Shown: positions 1 to 9,967, counted from the stretch's first letter. The stretch: DNA of 64,000 bases from SZUA-442 sp963753185 (GCA_963753185.1 CAVWBO010000007.1:372001-436000); one strand, 5' to 3'. The notes: generated by a model not told the origin, from the letters alone. A program made the numbers and translations.

Positions 1-1245
1 CAGGGCAGAGGTGTACCAGGACACCCAGAACGCGATCCAGAGGCCAGCACCAACCAGGCCCATCCGAGCAAGGACACCGAGATGCGAGTTGTGTGGATTC
101 CGGAGCGGAATGTCTGGATTCGTCGTCACCTCGTAGCGCTCACCGAGATCGGGGCCAGGGCCGAATCCGCTCACAGGGTGGAGCTTCGTGACATCGTCGA
201 CCACTCGCTCCCAGAGGTTGAGCCGCCACTCGACCGTCCCCTGTTCAAAGCCGTCCTCGTTGCCGACCTCGGTCACGCTGGATAGGTTGCCGAGCAATTG
301 ACGAGCCGAAATGACGCGGCCGTTCTCGAAGATGTCAACCTCGAGGTCGGTGATCAAGGCAAGGGTCAGCGTCGACAGCACCACTGCTGAAACGGTCAAG
401 ACCACGGTTCCCCGAGATCTTCCGATGAGGACGAGAACGAGGATGAGACCGACAGCACCAGACACGAGACCACCGCGATTGACGATCCCCGCGAGCAGTA
501 CCGTCAGGATCCCGGTCGTCGTGAGGATCAGTCGCATGCGCTCAGACATCGATCGTTCGTCCTCCACCATCCAGATGTACCCGACAAACGCCATCGAGAC
601 CACGGCAGCGTTGCCAGGGCGACGTGCGAACACCGAGATCAGGGAATCCGGCACGTAGATGGGCAGCTGGCCGAAGAGCGTGTTGAGAAGGATGGAGATC
701 GGCATCCACACGATCACATAGGGGGCGATTCGGCTCAGGAATCGCCTGACGCCATCGACGGATACATAGCCTTTTGCCAGGATGAAGAGCACCACGAAAG
801 AGAACGACGCGTAGTACCACTGTGCAGAGTCTCGGAGCGCGTCGATTCCGTAGCTCGGCCCCTGGAGGACCAGGAAGACGGCTCCCCACGCCATCCAGGT
901 CAACAGGATCAGTGCAGGTCGGTTCCTCCGAAGGACAGCACCAAACCCCGCGATCGGGGAGACGAGCAGTAGGCCGAGTGCCGCGAACATCACGAACTCT
1001 CCGAGAAACAGTGGCGTACCGGGGATGTGCAACCATGCGAACGCCCGGTCGAACGCCAGATAGCCCACGATCACCGCGGCGAGGAACCCGACCGAGGCTC
1101 GAACGATGAGCCTGTCACCTGTCCCATCCTCGAGGAGGTCACGCGAAGAAGCCCCGTCGCCCGAGGGGGTCGTCGCCCAGATCTCACGAGCGACGATGAC
1201 GGCCGCACCGATGAATGCGAGGGTCGCGACTCCGATTCCGATCAT
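1..1245 (-). CDS. O-antigen ligase / Wzy-like polysaccharide polymerase, partial
   Basis: An open reading frame of 415 codons runs off the window start, so the C-terminus is missing. The translation is strongly hydrophobic with about ten membrane spans. Late in the protein it has a large soluble loop followed by NPHNSHLGVLARMGLVGAG, which matches the conserved His-containing loop of the O-antigen ligase (WaaL/Wzy_C) family. Such enzymes join or polymerise lipid-linked glycans on the outer face of the membrane. The neighbouring flippase-like gene and glycosyltransferases fit this role. The ATG at 1245 is the first in frame; a GTG at 1335 is possible but lacks a clear ribosome site. It is divergent from the beta-helix gene, so 1246-1389 should hold promoters for both. 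Confidence 0.8.
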   Translation of the reverse strand, partial: MIGIGVATLAFIGAAVIVAREIWATTPSGDGASSRDLLEDGTGDRLIVRASVGFLAAVIVGYLAFDRAFAWLHIPGTPLFLGEFVMFAALGLLLVSPIAGFGAVLRRNRPALILLTWMAWGAVFLVLQGPSYGIDALRDSAQWYYASFSFVVLFILAKGYVSVDGVRRFLSRIAPYVIVWMPISILLNTLFGQLPIYVPDSLISVFARRPGNAAVVSMAFVGYIWMVEDERSMSERMRLILTTTGILTVLLAGIVNRGGLVSGAVGLILVLVLIGRSRGTVVLTVSAVVLSTLTLALITDLEVDIFENGRVISARQLLGNLSSVTEVGNEDGFEQGTVEWRLNLWERVVDDVTKLHPVSGFGPGPDLGERYEVTTNPDIPLRNPHNSHLGVLARMGLVGAGLWIAFWVSWYTSAL

Positions 1246-1389
1246 CGGAGTCTCGCTCGATCGGTCTCTCCCGTCGGAGGGCCATCTCGCAGTCCCACAT
1301 CGACCACTGCCAGCGTTCGACGGTCGCCCCGACACCGTGAAAAACAGGCGTCAGTGGCTAGGTGCGTGTTCGATAGGCTTGGCAACATC

Positions 1390-2556
1390 ATGGCAGAGAG
1401 TATCAAGGACAACGGGGATGGTCAGTCGAGATCTCGCCGATCCTTGAGGATCGTTGCCACAGTTGCTGTCGTTGTCGTTGTGACCGGCGCACTGGTCGCA
1501 TGGAACGCGCTCAGTGGTCAGGACACCCCTCAGGCAGCCGCAGTCGTCGGAACCGACACCAACCCCGAGCTGGTCGAGCCCTCGCCGCCGACGACCACCA
1601 CCTCGACCACCCCGCCGGCGACGATTGAGTGGGTGGATCCAGATGCCATCGATCTCGTGGAAGCCTCGTTGGAGCCGGAAGGACCTGTTCGCGTCCGAGG
1701 TCGCTTGGGCGTTGTCATCGAGGGCGTCCACATAGCCAACCCGACCGGACCGTGCATCGTCGTCGAGAACTCAACAAGCGTGACCATTCGCGACTCCAGA
1801 ATCGGTCCCTGCGACGGCGATGCCATATCCCTGTCATCTTCAGCTGCAATCACGGTCGAGAACGTTGCCGTCGAGGATGCGACCAGAGGCATTGCTGTCA
1901 AGAACAGTCGCGACGTGGTCATCATTGAATCCTCCGTCATGAACACCAACAGCGGTATCTACGTGCTCAACTCCACGGGCGTGGCAGTCGAGCGCAACCG
2001 ATTCATCGACGCCGGGCGCAACTTCGTGCAGTTCGACAAGGTCACGGGGCCCGGTAATAGCGTTGTCGACAACATCGGCCGAAACGCCCTTGGAGCCTCC
2101 AACGCGGAGGACTTCATCAACATCTACCAGAGCACCGGAACGGCCGACAGCCCGATCGTCGTTGCAGGAAACAGGTTGCGAGACGGCGGACCTTCGCCAT
2201 CCGGATCCGGCATCATGGTCGGCGACGCAGGCGGAGGACACATCGCCGTGACCGACAACCTCCTCATCAATCCCGGTCAGGCCGGAATCGGCGTGGCTTC
2301 GGGTCACGACATCATCGTCTCCGGCAACGTCGTGTATTCGGATCCTGTGGAGTGGTCCAACGTGGGTATCTACGTGTGGAACCAGTACGGATCGGAATGC
2401 GAGAGGATCACCGTTGCTGGGAACAACGTGCAGTGGCTTCACGCAACCACCGGCGTGAACGCCGCATGGGATGCCAACACCTGCGGAGAGGTCGCAGGGT
2501 GGGAGTCCAACTCGTGGGGCGACAACCCCAGAATCGAAGCCACGTGGTGGAGCTAG
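1390..2556 (+). CDS. Membrane-anchored right-handed parallel beta-helix protein
   Basis: 388 residues from ATG 1390. The first 16 residues are charged. A single hydrophobic span follows (about residues 20-38, rich in Val/Ala), then a Thr/Pro-rich linker (TTTTSTTPPAT), so this looks like a signal anchor with an extracellular domain. From about residue 100 the chain shows repeated short strands with Asn/Ser ladders (VTIRDSRIGPCDGDAI, VAVERNRFIDAGRNFVQFD), typical of pectate-lyase-like beta-helix (PbH1) repeats. The helix domain is closely similar along its length to the C-terminal half of the secreted protein at 10025-11758. Carbohydrate binding or cleavage is plausible from the fold and the polysaccharide context, but no catalytic residues can be named. 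Confidence 0.8.
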   Translation: MAESIKDNGDGQSRSRRSLRIVATVAVVVVVTGALVAWNALSGQDTPQAAAVVGTDTNPELVEPSPPTTTTSTTPPATIEWVDPDAIDLVEASLEPEGPVRVRGRLGVVIEGVHIANPTGPCIVVENSTSVTIRDSRIGPCDGDAISLSSSAAITVENVAVEDATRGIAVKNSRDVVIIESSVMNTNSGIYVLNSTGVAVERNRFIDAGRNFVQFDKVTGPGNSVVDNIGRNALGASNAEDFINIYQSTGTADSPIVVAGNRLRDGGPSPSGSGIMVGDAGGGHIAVTDNLLINPGQAGIGVASGHDIIVSGNVVYSDPVEWSNVGIYVWNQYGSECERITVAGNNVQWLHATTGVNAAWDANTCGEVAGWESNSWGDNPRIEATWWS

Positions 2557-2614
2557 CACGCCACTTGGAAGCTCGCTGCGCGGGGTGGTTTCTTCGCCGT
2601 GATCATCGCACGGA

Positions 2615-3859
2615 TCAAGGCGCCCTATAGACGCGACGCGTCAGTGCGACGAGACCTACGCCTCTGACCACCCCTCGCGCCGCGTGGCTCAGTGGGAGGG
2701 CGAAGGCACCGGTTACACCTGCCGTCGCAGCGAAAGCGATCCCGAAGGGCAGTGAGACCATCGCGAGTCCGGCGATCGCCTTCTCGCGATGCGCCGCGTT
2801 CATCTCATTGGAGGACAGCGCCTGCCACGCGAACACACCAGCGACAGCAACGGTAGCCGCCACAAGCCAGTCCACCTCGTAGGCCAGGGGCACGATGATC
2901 AACATCGGATTGAGGACCCACTCGAACCCGACAACCAAGAAATATGCGCCTGACGCCACCAGGGTGATCACGGTGAACATCCAACGTGGTCGAGCAGCGC
3001 GCGCGGCGTCACCGACCGCAGCTGCCGCCATCGCAGGGGGCCCGAGAACCGACACCAGACCAGTGGTCAGCACAGCGATGGGTTGCGCGACGATTCGTGC
3101 GGCCTCGGCGAATCCGAGGACGGATGGTCCTGCCAGCAAGGAGATGATGGCTGCGGTGGCGAGGTTGGCGACCTGAGGCGCGCCCGCGCCGATAAGGAAC
3201 CAGCGCCCTGTTCGCAAGAGATCCTTGCCGGTTGGTGGATTGGGGGGCGAGGGTCTGCTGCGCATACCACACATGATCGCTCCGACGATCGTCGAGATGA
3301 CATTCGCCAATGCGAGGGCGCCAAACGGCAGCCATGCCAGGGGGACATCCAACACCCAACCCGCAACGAGAGCCACGGAGACTGCCACGAACTGAACGAT
3401 GGAGACACCAACCGCTCGCCACGACAACTCTGCCATGTGCAGCATCCGGCGAATGTGGTCCTGGAGCGGCGACAGCAGAATCGTCAGCCCGACAGTCACG
3501 GATAGCGCTACGAGCACATCCACTGTGGTTTCGCGGTACGTGACGAGGATCGCTGAACCGACGGCCAACGCAAGGCCGGCGAAGCTGGGGCCAGGAGCCC
3601 GTCGAGCACTGACGTGCAGGAAACCGAGGCGCTCGCTGACGTCCTCCTGCACTGCCCGGACCTCAATGGGGAAGTACGTGAGTTGGTGGGGAAGGATCGC
3701 ACCGAACACGAAGGCTGCGAAGAACACCGCATACACGCCCAGGGCAGATGTGTCCAGAATGTTCACCGCTGCCAAGCCCACGAGGAACGTCGCGAAAGAT
3801 GCAATTCCAGCATCGATCGTTCCGGCAGAGAGCCTGACAACCGTATGGCGCCGCGTCAT
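2615..3859 (-). CDS. Polysaccharide flippase-like multi-spanning membrane protein
   Basis: 414 residues, almost entirely hydrophobic, with about 12 predicted membrane spans separated by short Arg-rich loops. Length and layout match the Wzx/MATE-like polysaccharide export flippases that move lipid-linked glycan units across the membrane. The ATG at 3859 has a GGAGG ribosome site about nine bases upstream. The gene is convergent with the beta-helix gene (58-base gap) and divergent from the GT2 gene. Family assignment rests on topology and context, as no short diagnostic motif is visible. Another multi-pass exporter type is possible. Confidence 0.65.
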   Translation of the reverse strand: MTRRHTVVRLSAGTIDAGIASFATFLVGLAAVNILDTSALGVYAVFFAAFVFGAILPHQLTYFPIEVRAVQEDVSERLGFLHVSARRAPGPSFAGLALAVGSAILVTYRETTVDVLVALSVTVGLTILLSPLQDHIRRMLHMAELSWRAVGVSIVQFVAVSVALVAGWVLDVPLAWLPFGALALANVISTIVGAIMCGMRSRPSPPNPPTGKDLLRTGRWFLIGAGAPQVANLATAAIISLLAGPSVLGFAEAARIVAQPIAVLTTGLVSVLGPPAMAAAAVGDAARAARPRWMFTVITLVASGAYFLVVGFEWVLNPMLIIVPLAYEVDWLVAATVAVAGVFAWQALSSNEMNAAHREKAIAGLAMVSLPFGIAFAATAGVTGAFALPLSHAARGVVRGVGLVALTRRVYRAP

Positions 3860-4006
3860 CCGTTCTGCCTCCGTTGGACAGCAGTACGGTCATCGGAACC
3901 GGACACGATTGCACCTTCACTCATCTCGTGTGCCGACGCATCGGCTGGCTTGCACACTTGCACAAGGCCTCATCGTCGCTGCCTTCGACCCCGCACAGCG
4001 GGACCT

Positions 4007-5059
4007 ATGCTTCTGACGATGGAGGCCACCACAACGGGAGGCGACGCGGGGGAGTCCACTCACGCCTCGGATTTGATCACCGTAGCGATACCAACGCGCA
4101 ATCGTGCACAGCTGGTACGGCGAGCGATTGAAAGCGCCCTCGCACAGACCCACACGAACATCGAGGTGTTCGTCCTTGATGACTCGTCCACGGACGACAC
4201 GCCAACCGTGGTGTCATCGTATGCCGACGCGGGCGTCGTACACATCCGCAATGAACCTGCCCTCGGAATGGCCGGGAATTGGAACAGTGCATTCCAGATC
4301 GGGAGCGGCGAAGCCGTTGCCATCCTCCACGATGACGACTATTGGAGTCCCCGATTCCTCGAGCGCGTTTCGGCCATGTACTTCAAGAACCGACCGAGGC
4401 CGGGCTTCATCTACTCCCAGTGGGTGCCGACCGACCTCGATGGCAACGTCCTGAGAGGACCGATCCTCTCGGTCCCGCCGACAGACACCGTGATGACCTC
4501 CACGGAGGCACTCGAACGACTCATCCGCAGCAACGAGCCCGGGTGGCCCTGTCTGCTCTGGGATCGAAAGGCCGTCACCGAAGTGGGCGGCTTTGTCCCC
4601 GACTTCCCGTATCACCTCGACTGGCAGCTGTGGCTCCGGTTAGCGGCGAAGTACCCCGTTGGGTTCGTTGCGGAGACTCTCGGCACCTGGGTTCAGCAGG
4701 AGGATCAATTCAGCGCGGAGTTCGAAGGAATCTCGATCGGAGAAGATCGATTCCACATGCTGAGGTCGACAATTCCAGATCTGCCGCTTCCGCCTGAGCG
4801 TCGGGCCGAGCTTCTTGGAACGGCGATGCGATACTTGGCGGAGACCCAACTGGTCGACGCGTGGGACTTCGCCCTCAAGGGACGCCACAAATTGGCGAGG
4901 CAGAACGCCAGGTTCGCGTTTCAGATCGATCCGATGATCGCCGCTCGATCACCTCACCTCGTCGCGGCCGCGTATACTGGATCTGTACTGCCTGCTCCGG
5001 TCCTCGGTTTGTTGAACCAACTGAGACCACGCCTTCGGCGTGTCTTTCGTAGTTCGTGA
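4007..5059 (+). CDS. Family 2 glycosyltransferase
   Basis: 350 residues from ATG 4007; ATG 4019 would give 346 and is equally possible. The N-terminus has the GT-A opening ITVAIPTRNRAQLVRRAIES, then VLDDSSTDDT and the metal-binding region ILHDDDYWSPRFLE, where the DDD cluster corresponds to the DXD motif. This is a nucleotide-sugar-dependent inverting transferase acting in the cytosol. The C-terminal part is alpha-helical with no membrane anchor. It lies 68 bases before the GMC oxidoreductase on the same strand and probably shares its transcript. It likely adds one sugar in the surface glycan assembled by this locus; donor and acceptor cannot be read. Confidence 0.9.
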   Translation: MLLTMEATTTGGDAGESTHASDLITVAIPTRNRAQLVRRAIESALAQTHTNIEVFVLDDSSTDDTPTVVSSYADAGVVHIRNEPALGMAGNWNSAFQIGSGEAVAILHDDDYWSPRFLERVSAMYFKNRPRPGFIYSQWVPTDLDGNVLRGPILSVPPTDTVMTSTEALERLIRSNEPGWPCLLWDRKAVTEVGGFVPDFPYHLDWQLWLRLAAKYPVGFVAETLGTWVQQEDQFSAEFEGISIGEDRFHMLRSTIPDLPLPPERRAELLGTAMRYLAETQLVDAWDFALKGRHKLARQNARFAFQIDPMIAARSPHLVAAAYTGSVLPAPVLGLLNQLRPRLRRVFRSS

Positions 5060-5127
5060 TCGCCGTCGCAAATGGAGCCTTCGGTGTCTGTCACTTGATG
5101 CCGAAGCCGTGACTACGTAGCGAAGAC

Positions 5128-6708
5128 ATGATCACCGACGCAAACACGATCGAGCCGGGAACGAGGCTCACCGCAGACCTGTGTGTTATCGGAGCCGGGC
5201 CGTCAGGCATAACGATCGCCCGCACCGCTGCCCAGAAGGGGTTGGACGTCGTGCTCGTCGAGGCAGGGGGCGAACCGTATGATCGCGCCGATCGGCGGAT
5301 GTGGCCCCATGCCTTCGCGGATCACCTTCGAGGGGATCAAGCCCTGACCCGGGGAGGATCGAGTGGAGAGCCGTACTTTCCCTTGCGGCTATCTCGCGCC
5401 AGGGGATTCGGCGGGAGCACGAACGCACTCAAGGATCACGGTCTCCGTGCTCGGCCCCTCGACGAACTCGACTTCGAGCCTCGCCTTGCTGTTTCCTGGC
5501 CGTTCGGGTACGAAGAATTCGGCCGATTCCTGCCATCTGCCATGGATGCGTGTGGGATGGACGGTCTGCGTCATCCTGATGTGTGGGACACCCAATCGGT
5601 CCTGGGCGACGATGAAGGCTTGAGAAAGGTCACGTTCCTGGACGGGCCCCGTGACGTGTTCACGACACGCGCATTCGAGGAGGCCGTCACAAGCGAGTGG
5701 CTTTGCCTCACCCATGCCGTCGCGGTGGATCTGGCGTTGCAGGCGAACCATTTCGAGAGTGTGACCGTGCGAACGCGAAAGGGCAACGAGTTCACGGTGG
5801 CCGCTGACCGGTGTGTCGTGGCTACAGGAGGCATCGACAATGCTCGCTTGCTCCTTACTTCTCCCGACGTCCTCAGGCAGATGGGTGACTCGGCCGCCAA
5901 CGTGGGCCGCTACTTCATGGAACATCCACACTATGCGGCCGGCTACCTGCTTCCCTCATCTCCTGATGCCGCCGAGTACCTGAGCGCCGCTCTCGAGGCG
6001 CATCCACACGAGGAGACCCAGATCTGTCTCGGCGATGACATCGTTCGGGAGAATCACCTGCTTCGCGCCACCTTCGAAGTGAAGCCGATCTATGGAGAAG
6101 GTGCCGATCCCGGTGTTCGAGCCCTCGGGTCACTTGCAAGGATGCTCCCCTTTGGGCCCTACAAGGGGCCCGGTAGATGGCACCAGGTGTCCTCCGCCGT
6201 GCGCTCCACCAGGGCCGTGGCTGCGACTGCGCGGGCGCACCGTTCCCCAGACCGGATCAAGGACGCGTTCGCGCTCGTCGCGATGGGCGAACAACCGCCG
6301 ATAGCGGACTCGCGCATCACCCTGGGTAGCCGACTGGACAGCGTCGGAATGCCCTTGCCGGTCCTTCACTGGAAGGTGGACGAAAGCGAATTCCCTTCGA
6401 TGAGAAGGACCCTCTCGATCCTCGGTCAGATCGTGGAGTCACAGGGGATCGGAGTGGTCCGTTCGATCTGGGATCAAGGCTTGTCGAGGCCACCCGTGAT
6501 CAACGGAGGGTGGCACCACATGGGTACAACCCGGATGGCTGATGACCCGGCGTCCGGGGTCGTCGATATGAATTCTGACGTCCATGGTGTCGAGGGTCTC
6601 TCGATTGCCGGCTCGTCAGTCTTCCCGACGGGTGGAGTCGTGAATCCGACCCTTTCGCTCGTCGCCCTCGCATTCAGGCTCGCTGAACACGTCAGCCTGT
6701 CGCATTGA
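5128..6708 (+). CDS. GMC-family FAD-dependent oxidoreductase
   Basis: 526 residues. The N-terminal Rossmann motif GAGPSGITIARTAAQKGLDV (about residues 21-40) binds FAD, followed by EAGG. A second segment, CVVATGGIDNARLLL, and the C-terminal block HHMGTTRMADD plus FPTGGVVNPTLSLVALA are hallmarks of the GMC (glucose-methanol-choline) family. The His pair in HHMGTT sits where the catalytic base lies. Members oxidise alcohols, often sugars. Placed after a glycosyltransferase in a glycan locus, it may oxidise a sugar or polyol precursor (inference). Its last 17 bases overlap the convergent asparagine-synthetase-like gene. Confidence 0.9.
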   Translation: MITDANTIEPGTRLTADLCVIGAGPSGITIARTAAQKGLDVVLVEAGGEPYDRADRRMWPHAFADHLRGDQALTRGGSSGEPYFPLRLSRARGFGGSTNALKDHGLRARPLDELDFEPRLAVSWPFGYEEFGRFLPSAMDACGMDGLRHPDVWDTQSVLGDDEGLRKVTFLDGPRDVFTTRAFEEAVTSEWLCLTHAVAVDLALQANHFESVTVRTRKGNEFTVAADRCVVATGGIDNARLLLTSPDVLRQMGDSAANVGRYFMEHPHYAAGYLLPSSPDAAEYLSAALEAHPHEETQICLGDDIVRENHLLRATFEVKPIYGEGADPGVRALGSLARMLPFGPYKGPGRWHQVSSAVRSTRAVAATARAHRSPDRIKDAFALVAMGEQPPIADSRITLGSRLDSVGMPLPVLHWKVDESEFPSMRRTLSILGQIVESQGIGVVRSIWDQGLSRPPVINGGWHHMGTTRMADDPASGVVDMNSDVHGVEGLSIAGSSVFPTGGVVNPTLSLVALAFRLAEHVSLSH

Positions 6709-8515
6709 ACTTGCGCAACCAGGTATGCGTCACGGTCAGGTTCCAGAGGGCCCAGCCGAGATCTGCACGACCGGTCATATGGGACTGAACGAGCTTATCG
6801 ACGCCCTTCGACTCGAAGAGACCCGCCGAATCGACTGAGCGAGCGTCGAGGACTTCGTACAGCCAGGGCTTCAGTGGACCCCGCAACCATTGGTTGATCG
6901 GGACGCTCTGAGGGAGCTTCGGCGCGTAGGCAATATCGTCCGGCAAGAGGCTGGCGGCGTAGCGTCGCAGCGATGGCTTGTCCTTGGGCTCGAACCCACA
7001 CATAAGCGTTCCGCGCCAAAGCTCGCCGCGTCCAAACGGTGACCGGATGGTCAAGTCGTGCGCTCGACCGGCGTGGAAGTTCCAACTCTGCAGGTGCTCT
7101 GCCGTGAAGTACCGATAATGCAGGACAGCCATCTTCTGCCATGTTGAGAGATGCCCAAGCATCGCCAGGTCGGACGCCTGAAGAGCCTCACGCGCGGCCC
7201 GATGACCATCCAGCGTTTGGTGATCTGGGTAGAGGAGGGCGCGCAGCTCGGGCGGTAGGAGGTGTTCGCCGGAGTTCTCGTCCATCAACGTGCGGGCCGA
7301 CCACACGCCCCGGCTCAGAGCACGCAGCTTGCCTTCCAGCGGCATCGGTCTCCCCGCGAAGCGCGGTGACCAGGACCTGATGATCGCTTCACCGAGGCGA
7401 TCGACCGATACCACGCCGCCGCGCGCCATCGATGAGAGCCTCAGGTACCGCAGGGCATTGTACTGCTGGCCATCCAGCGGCTCCGTCACGGCTCCCGACA
7501 GGAGATCGTGCACTCCGGTGTCGCGCACGCCAGCCAGCATGACCGAGTGCAACCCATACGAGAACGGATCTCCGAACTCGTCGAGAAGCGGGTCGAGGCG
7601 AGCAGGAATGTCCTTGGCATCGACCTCGATCGTGAAGTGCTCTGACCCCACATGATCGGCGACTCGCCTGGCCTGGATGGCTTCATTGTGCACGGCCGAA
7701 GCGATGCCGTAATCGAAGGTGAACGAGGGCGGAGCGACACCGGTCTGTCGGGCCGCGACGGCCAGGACAACGGCGGAGTCGACTCCGCTCGACAGGAGAA
7801 CACCGGTTCTCTCAGGATCCTGAATCACGCTGCCTACCGCATCTGGGAGCCTCCTCTCGTAGAGCGACTCCAGGGTCTCGCCGTTGCTTGCGGTGAAGGA
7901 TTCATCGACTGCATATCGCAACGTCTGGGACTCACCATTACTCCACCGAATGAGTTCTTCGGCACCGAGCTTCCTGTGTGTACGCGAGAATGTCCACGGC
8001 GAGGGCGTGAAGCCGGACGAGATGAAGAAGTCGATCGCGTCCCGATCGATATCAGACCTGGGAGCGACCCTCCGAAGGGACGAAAGGGACGACGACCACC
8101 AGAGCGATTCGCCCTCCACTGCGAAGAACACAGGACCGAGACCCATCGGGTCTCGAGACACCGTGAGGACTCCGGTGGAAGCATCGAACAAGGAGATCAT
8201 GACTGGTTCATCGATCTGGCCGAGGGCGGAGTTCACCGACCGGCCGCCCTCCGACGCGGCAAGCAACGATTCCGCTGCGATAGACGGATCACCAATGCGT
8301 GATGTGTCACCGTCTATCACGCAGAATGATCCGTGATCGTTCTGCACCATCGAGGGAACCCACCGGCTTCCGCCACGCGGGACAGCCAAGATGATGCCCA
8401 CATTCGACGAATCGTGGATAACGAGCGATCCGTTCGCCGACTCTTCGCTCAGCTTTCGCGTGAATGCCTCGAGGACATCCCCACTGATCGACGCAACGCC
8501 AATCACTCCCGCCAC
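6692..8515 (-). CDS. Asparagine synthetase-like amidotransferase lacking the N-terminal cysteine
   Basis: 607 residues from GTG 8515, preceded by GGGAGGT seven bases upstream. The overall plan is class II glutamine amidotransferase followed by an ATP-pyrophosphatase synthetase domain. The PP-loop reads LLSSGVDSAVVL near residue 243 (canonical SGGxDS). AsnB enzymes begin Met-Cys-Gly, and the Cys becomes the glutaminase nucleophile. Here the start reads MAGVIGV, so the nucleophile is absent although GVIGV aligns with the rest of the motif. It therefore probably cannot release ammonia from glutamine. It may use free ammonia or join another amine, as the beta-lactam synthetase branch does. Asn-synthetase-like proteins are common in actinobacterial surface-glycan loci; the substrate here is unknown. 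Confidence 0.85.
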   Translation of the reverse strand: MAGVIGVASISGDVLEAFTRKLSEESANGSLVIHDSSNVGIILAVPRGGSRWVPSMVQNDHGSFCVIDGDTSRIGDPSIAAESLLAASEGGRSVNSALGQIDEPVMISLFDASTGVLTVSRDPMGLGPVFFAVEGESLWWSSSLSSLRRVAPRSDIDRDAIDFFISSGFTPSPWTFSRTHRKLGAEELIRWSNGESQTLRYAVDESFTASNGETLESLYERRLPDAVGSVIQDPERTGVLLSSGVDSAVVLAVAARQTGVAPPSFTFDYGIASAVHNEAIQARRVADHVGSEHFTIEVDAKDIPARLDPLLDEFGDPFSYGLHSVMLAGVRDTGVHDLLSGAVTEPLDGQQYNALRYLRLSSMARGGVVSVDRLGEAIIRSWSPRFAGRPMPLEGKLRALSRGVWSARTLMDENSGEHLLPPELRALLYPDHQTLDGHRAAREALQASDLAMLGHLSTWQKMAVLHYRYFTAEHLQSWNFHAGRAHDLTIRSPFGRGELWRGTLMCGFEPKDKPSLRRYAASLLPDDIAYAPKLPQSVPINQWLRGPLKPWLYEVLDARSVDSAGLFESKGVDKLVQSHMTGRADLGWALWNLTVTHTWLRKFNATG

Positions 8516-8709
8516 TGTCTACCTCCCCACCACTCAACCACCGATGCCACCACGCTTCGGCCCTACCGCGGCCCAGTCACACCGACACCGTACCGAACCG
8601 CTTGGGGTATCACCGGACGATATCATCGAGCCAGCATCGATGCCCGGGCCCACGAAGGCAGCGGGGAGAGCCGTCCGACACGAACCCCATCAGGAAGTGA
8701 CGCATCGTC

Positions 8710-9936
8710 ATGACCCAACCGAGACTCCTCATGTTCGCCGCGGAACTCCCCTGGCCGCTCGACGTGGGCCAGAAGATGGTCACGTACAACGATTTGACGC
8801 GCCTCTCCGAAGTATTCGACATCGATGTGGTCGCCTACGTGGATCGCAGGGCTGATCCCCAAGCATTGCTCGACCCGCTGTCGAAGCGCCTCCCGACTGT
8901 GCGCTTCCACCCCGTCAGCCACGACGTACACACCGGTGGTGGCCTCACGGCGAAGGCCCCCCAAATCACCAGGGCCCTGATCAGCGGGCGACCGTATCCC
9001 GTCGTCAAGTTCACCAACCGCGCCTATCTCGAGACTGCGTCCCGCCTCGCGTCGGATGTGCGCCCGGACCTGCTCTACCTGGACCATGTCCACGGCGCGG
9101 AGACCGCTGTGGCCCTTGGCGACTCGATGCCCGCCACGCCTCTCGTCTATCGAGCCCACGATGCCCTATACGAAACCCTCGAGTCCTTTGCGAACCAGTT
9201 GGGTGCCCTCGCGAGACCGATTGGTGCTCTCCACTCCCGGCAGAGCCGCTCCTACGAACGGAAGCTGTGGAAGAGGGCTGCCGTGGTTGCCTCTGTGACC
9301 CGCAGGCTCGAGCGAATGATCCTCGACCAGGAGCCGGAAATCGCCGACCGGGTCATGTATTGGCCCGTACCCGTGCCGCTGCTGCCCGAGCGACCCGGGC
9401 CCCCGACAGCCAGCAGGAGTGTGCTGTATGTGGGCACCGTGACATACCCACCCAATCTGGAAGGTCTCCGGTGGTTCATCGATCGATGTTGGGACCACAT
9501 CCGAGCGGAGGAACCCGACGCAACGTTCGACGTCATCGGGCGGGGTTCCGAGACCCTCGACGACGCAGATCGCGGGATCCATGGACACGGCTATGTCGAC
9601 GACGTAGAGGCCTTCTACGACAACGCACGGGCCATCATCGTGCCTCTGTTCTCGGGATCGGGAATCCGGATCAAGATCCTCGATGCGTTCAACCGATCTC
9701 GACCGGTGGTCTCCACGAAGGCTGGCTATGCAGGCCTAGAGGTCGCCGACCGCCAGGAACTCCTCGTCGCCGAGGACCCGACCTCATTCGCGAGCGCCGT
9801 CGTCGAACTTCTCGCCGACCCGTCTGTCGGAGACGGCCTCGCCTCTGCAGGCCGCCGCTTCCTGATGGATCATCATGATCCCCGCGCCTCCGAGTCCGCA
9901 GTGCAGCGACTCCTTGATCTCGTCAAGGACTCCTAG
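8710..9936 (+). CDS. Family 4-type (GT-B) glycosyltransferase
   Basis: 408 residues. The C-terminal half has the GT-B donor-site signature: VLYVGTVTYPPNLEGLRWF, FDVIGRGSETL, then IIVPLFSGSGIRIKILDAFN and RPVVSTKAGYAGLEV. The N-terminal half contains YLDHVHGAETAVAL and a segment with DALYETLESF typical of glycan-locus group 1 transferases. The start is ATG 8710 with AGGAAG about 12 bases upstream. It is divergent from the asparagine-synthetase-like gene and ends before a strong hairpin at 9968-9998. It is a cytosolic sugar transferase of the same surface-polysaccharide locus; sugar specificity is unknown. Confidence 0.9.
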   Translation: MTQPRLLMFAAELPWPLDVGQKMVTYNDLTRLSEVFDIDVVAYVDRRADPQALLDPLSKRLPTVRFHPVSHDVHTGGGLTAKAPQITRALISGRPYPVVKFTNRAYLETASRLASDVRPDLLYLDHVHGAETAVALGDSMPATPLVYRAHDALYETLESFANQLGALARPIGALHSRQSRSYERKLWKRAAVVASVTRRLERMILDQEPEIADRVMYWPVPVPLLPERPGPPTASRSVLYVGTVTYPPNLEGLRWFIDRCWDHIRAEEPDATFDVIGRGSETLDDADRGIHGHGYVDDVEAFYDNARAIIVPLFSGSGIRIKILDAFNRSRPVVSTKAGYAGLEVADRQELLVAEDPTSFASAVVELLADPSVGDGLASAGRRFLMDHHDPRASESAVQRLLDLVKDS

Positions 9937-9967
9937 AAGCTCCTCCGGAAGCGACCCGCTTACGACC

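Noticed and set aside
1027..1389. Longer N-terminus for the first beta-helix gene starting at 1027
   Set aside because: The extra residues are Arg/Asp-rich with no domain and overlap the divergent polymerase gene. ATG 1390 starts directly before the membrane segment.
5186..5428. Small minus-strand frame within the GMC oxidoreductase
   Set aside because: Arg-rich, no ribosome site, and fully inside a well-supported gene.
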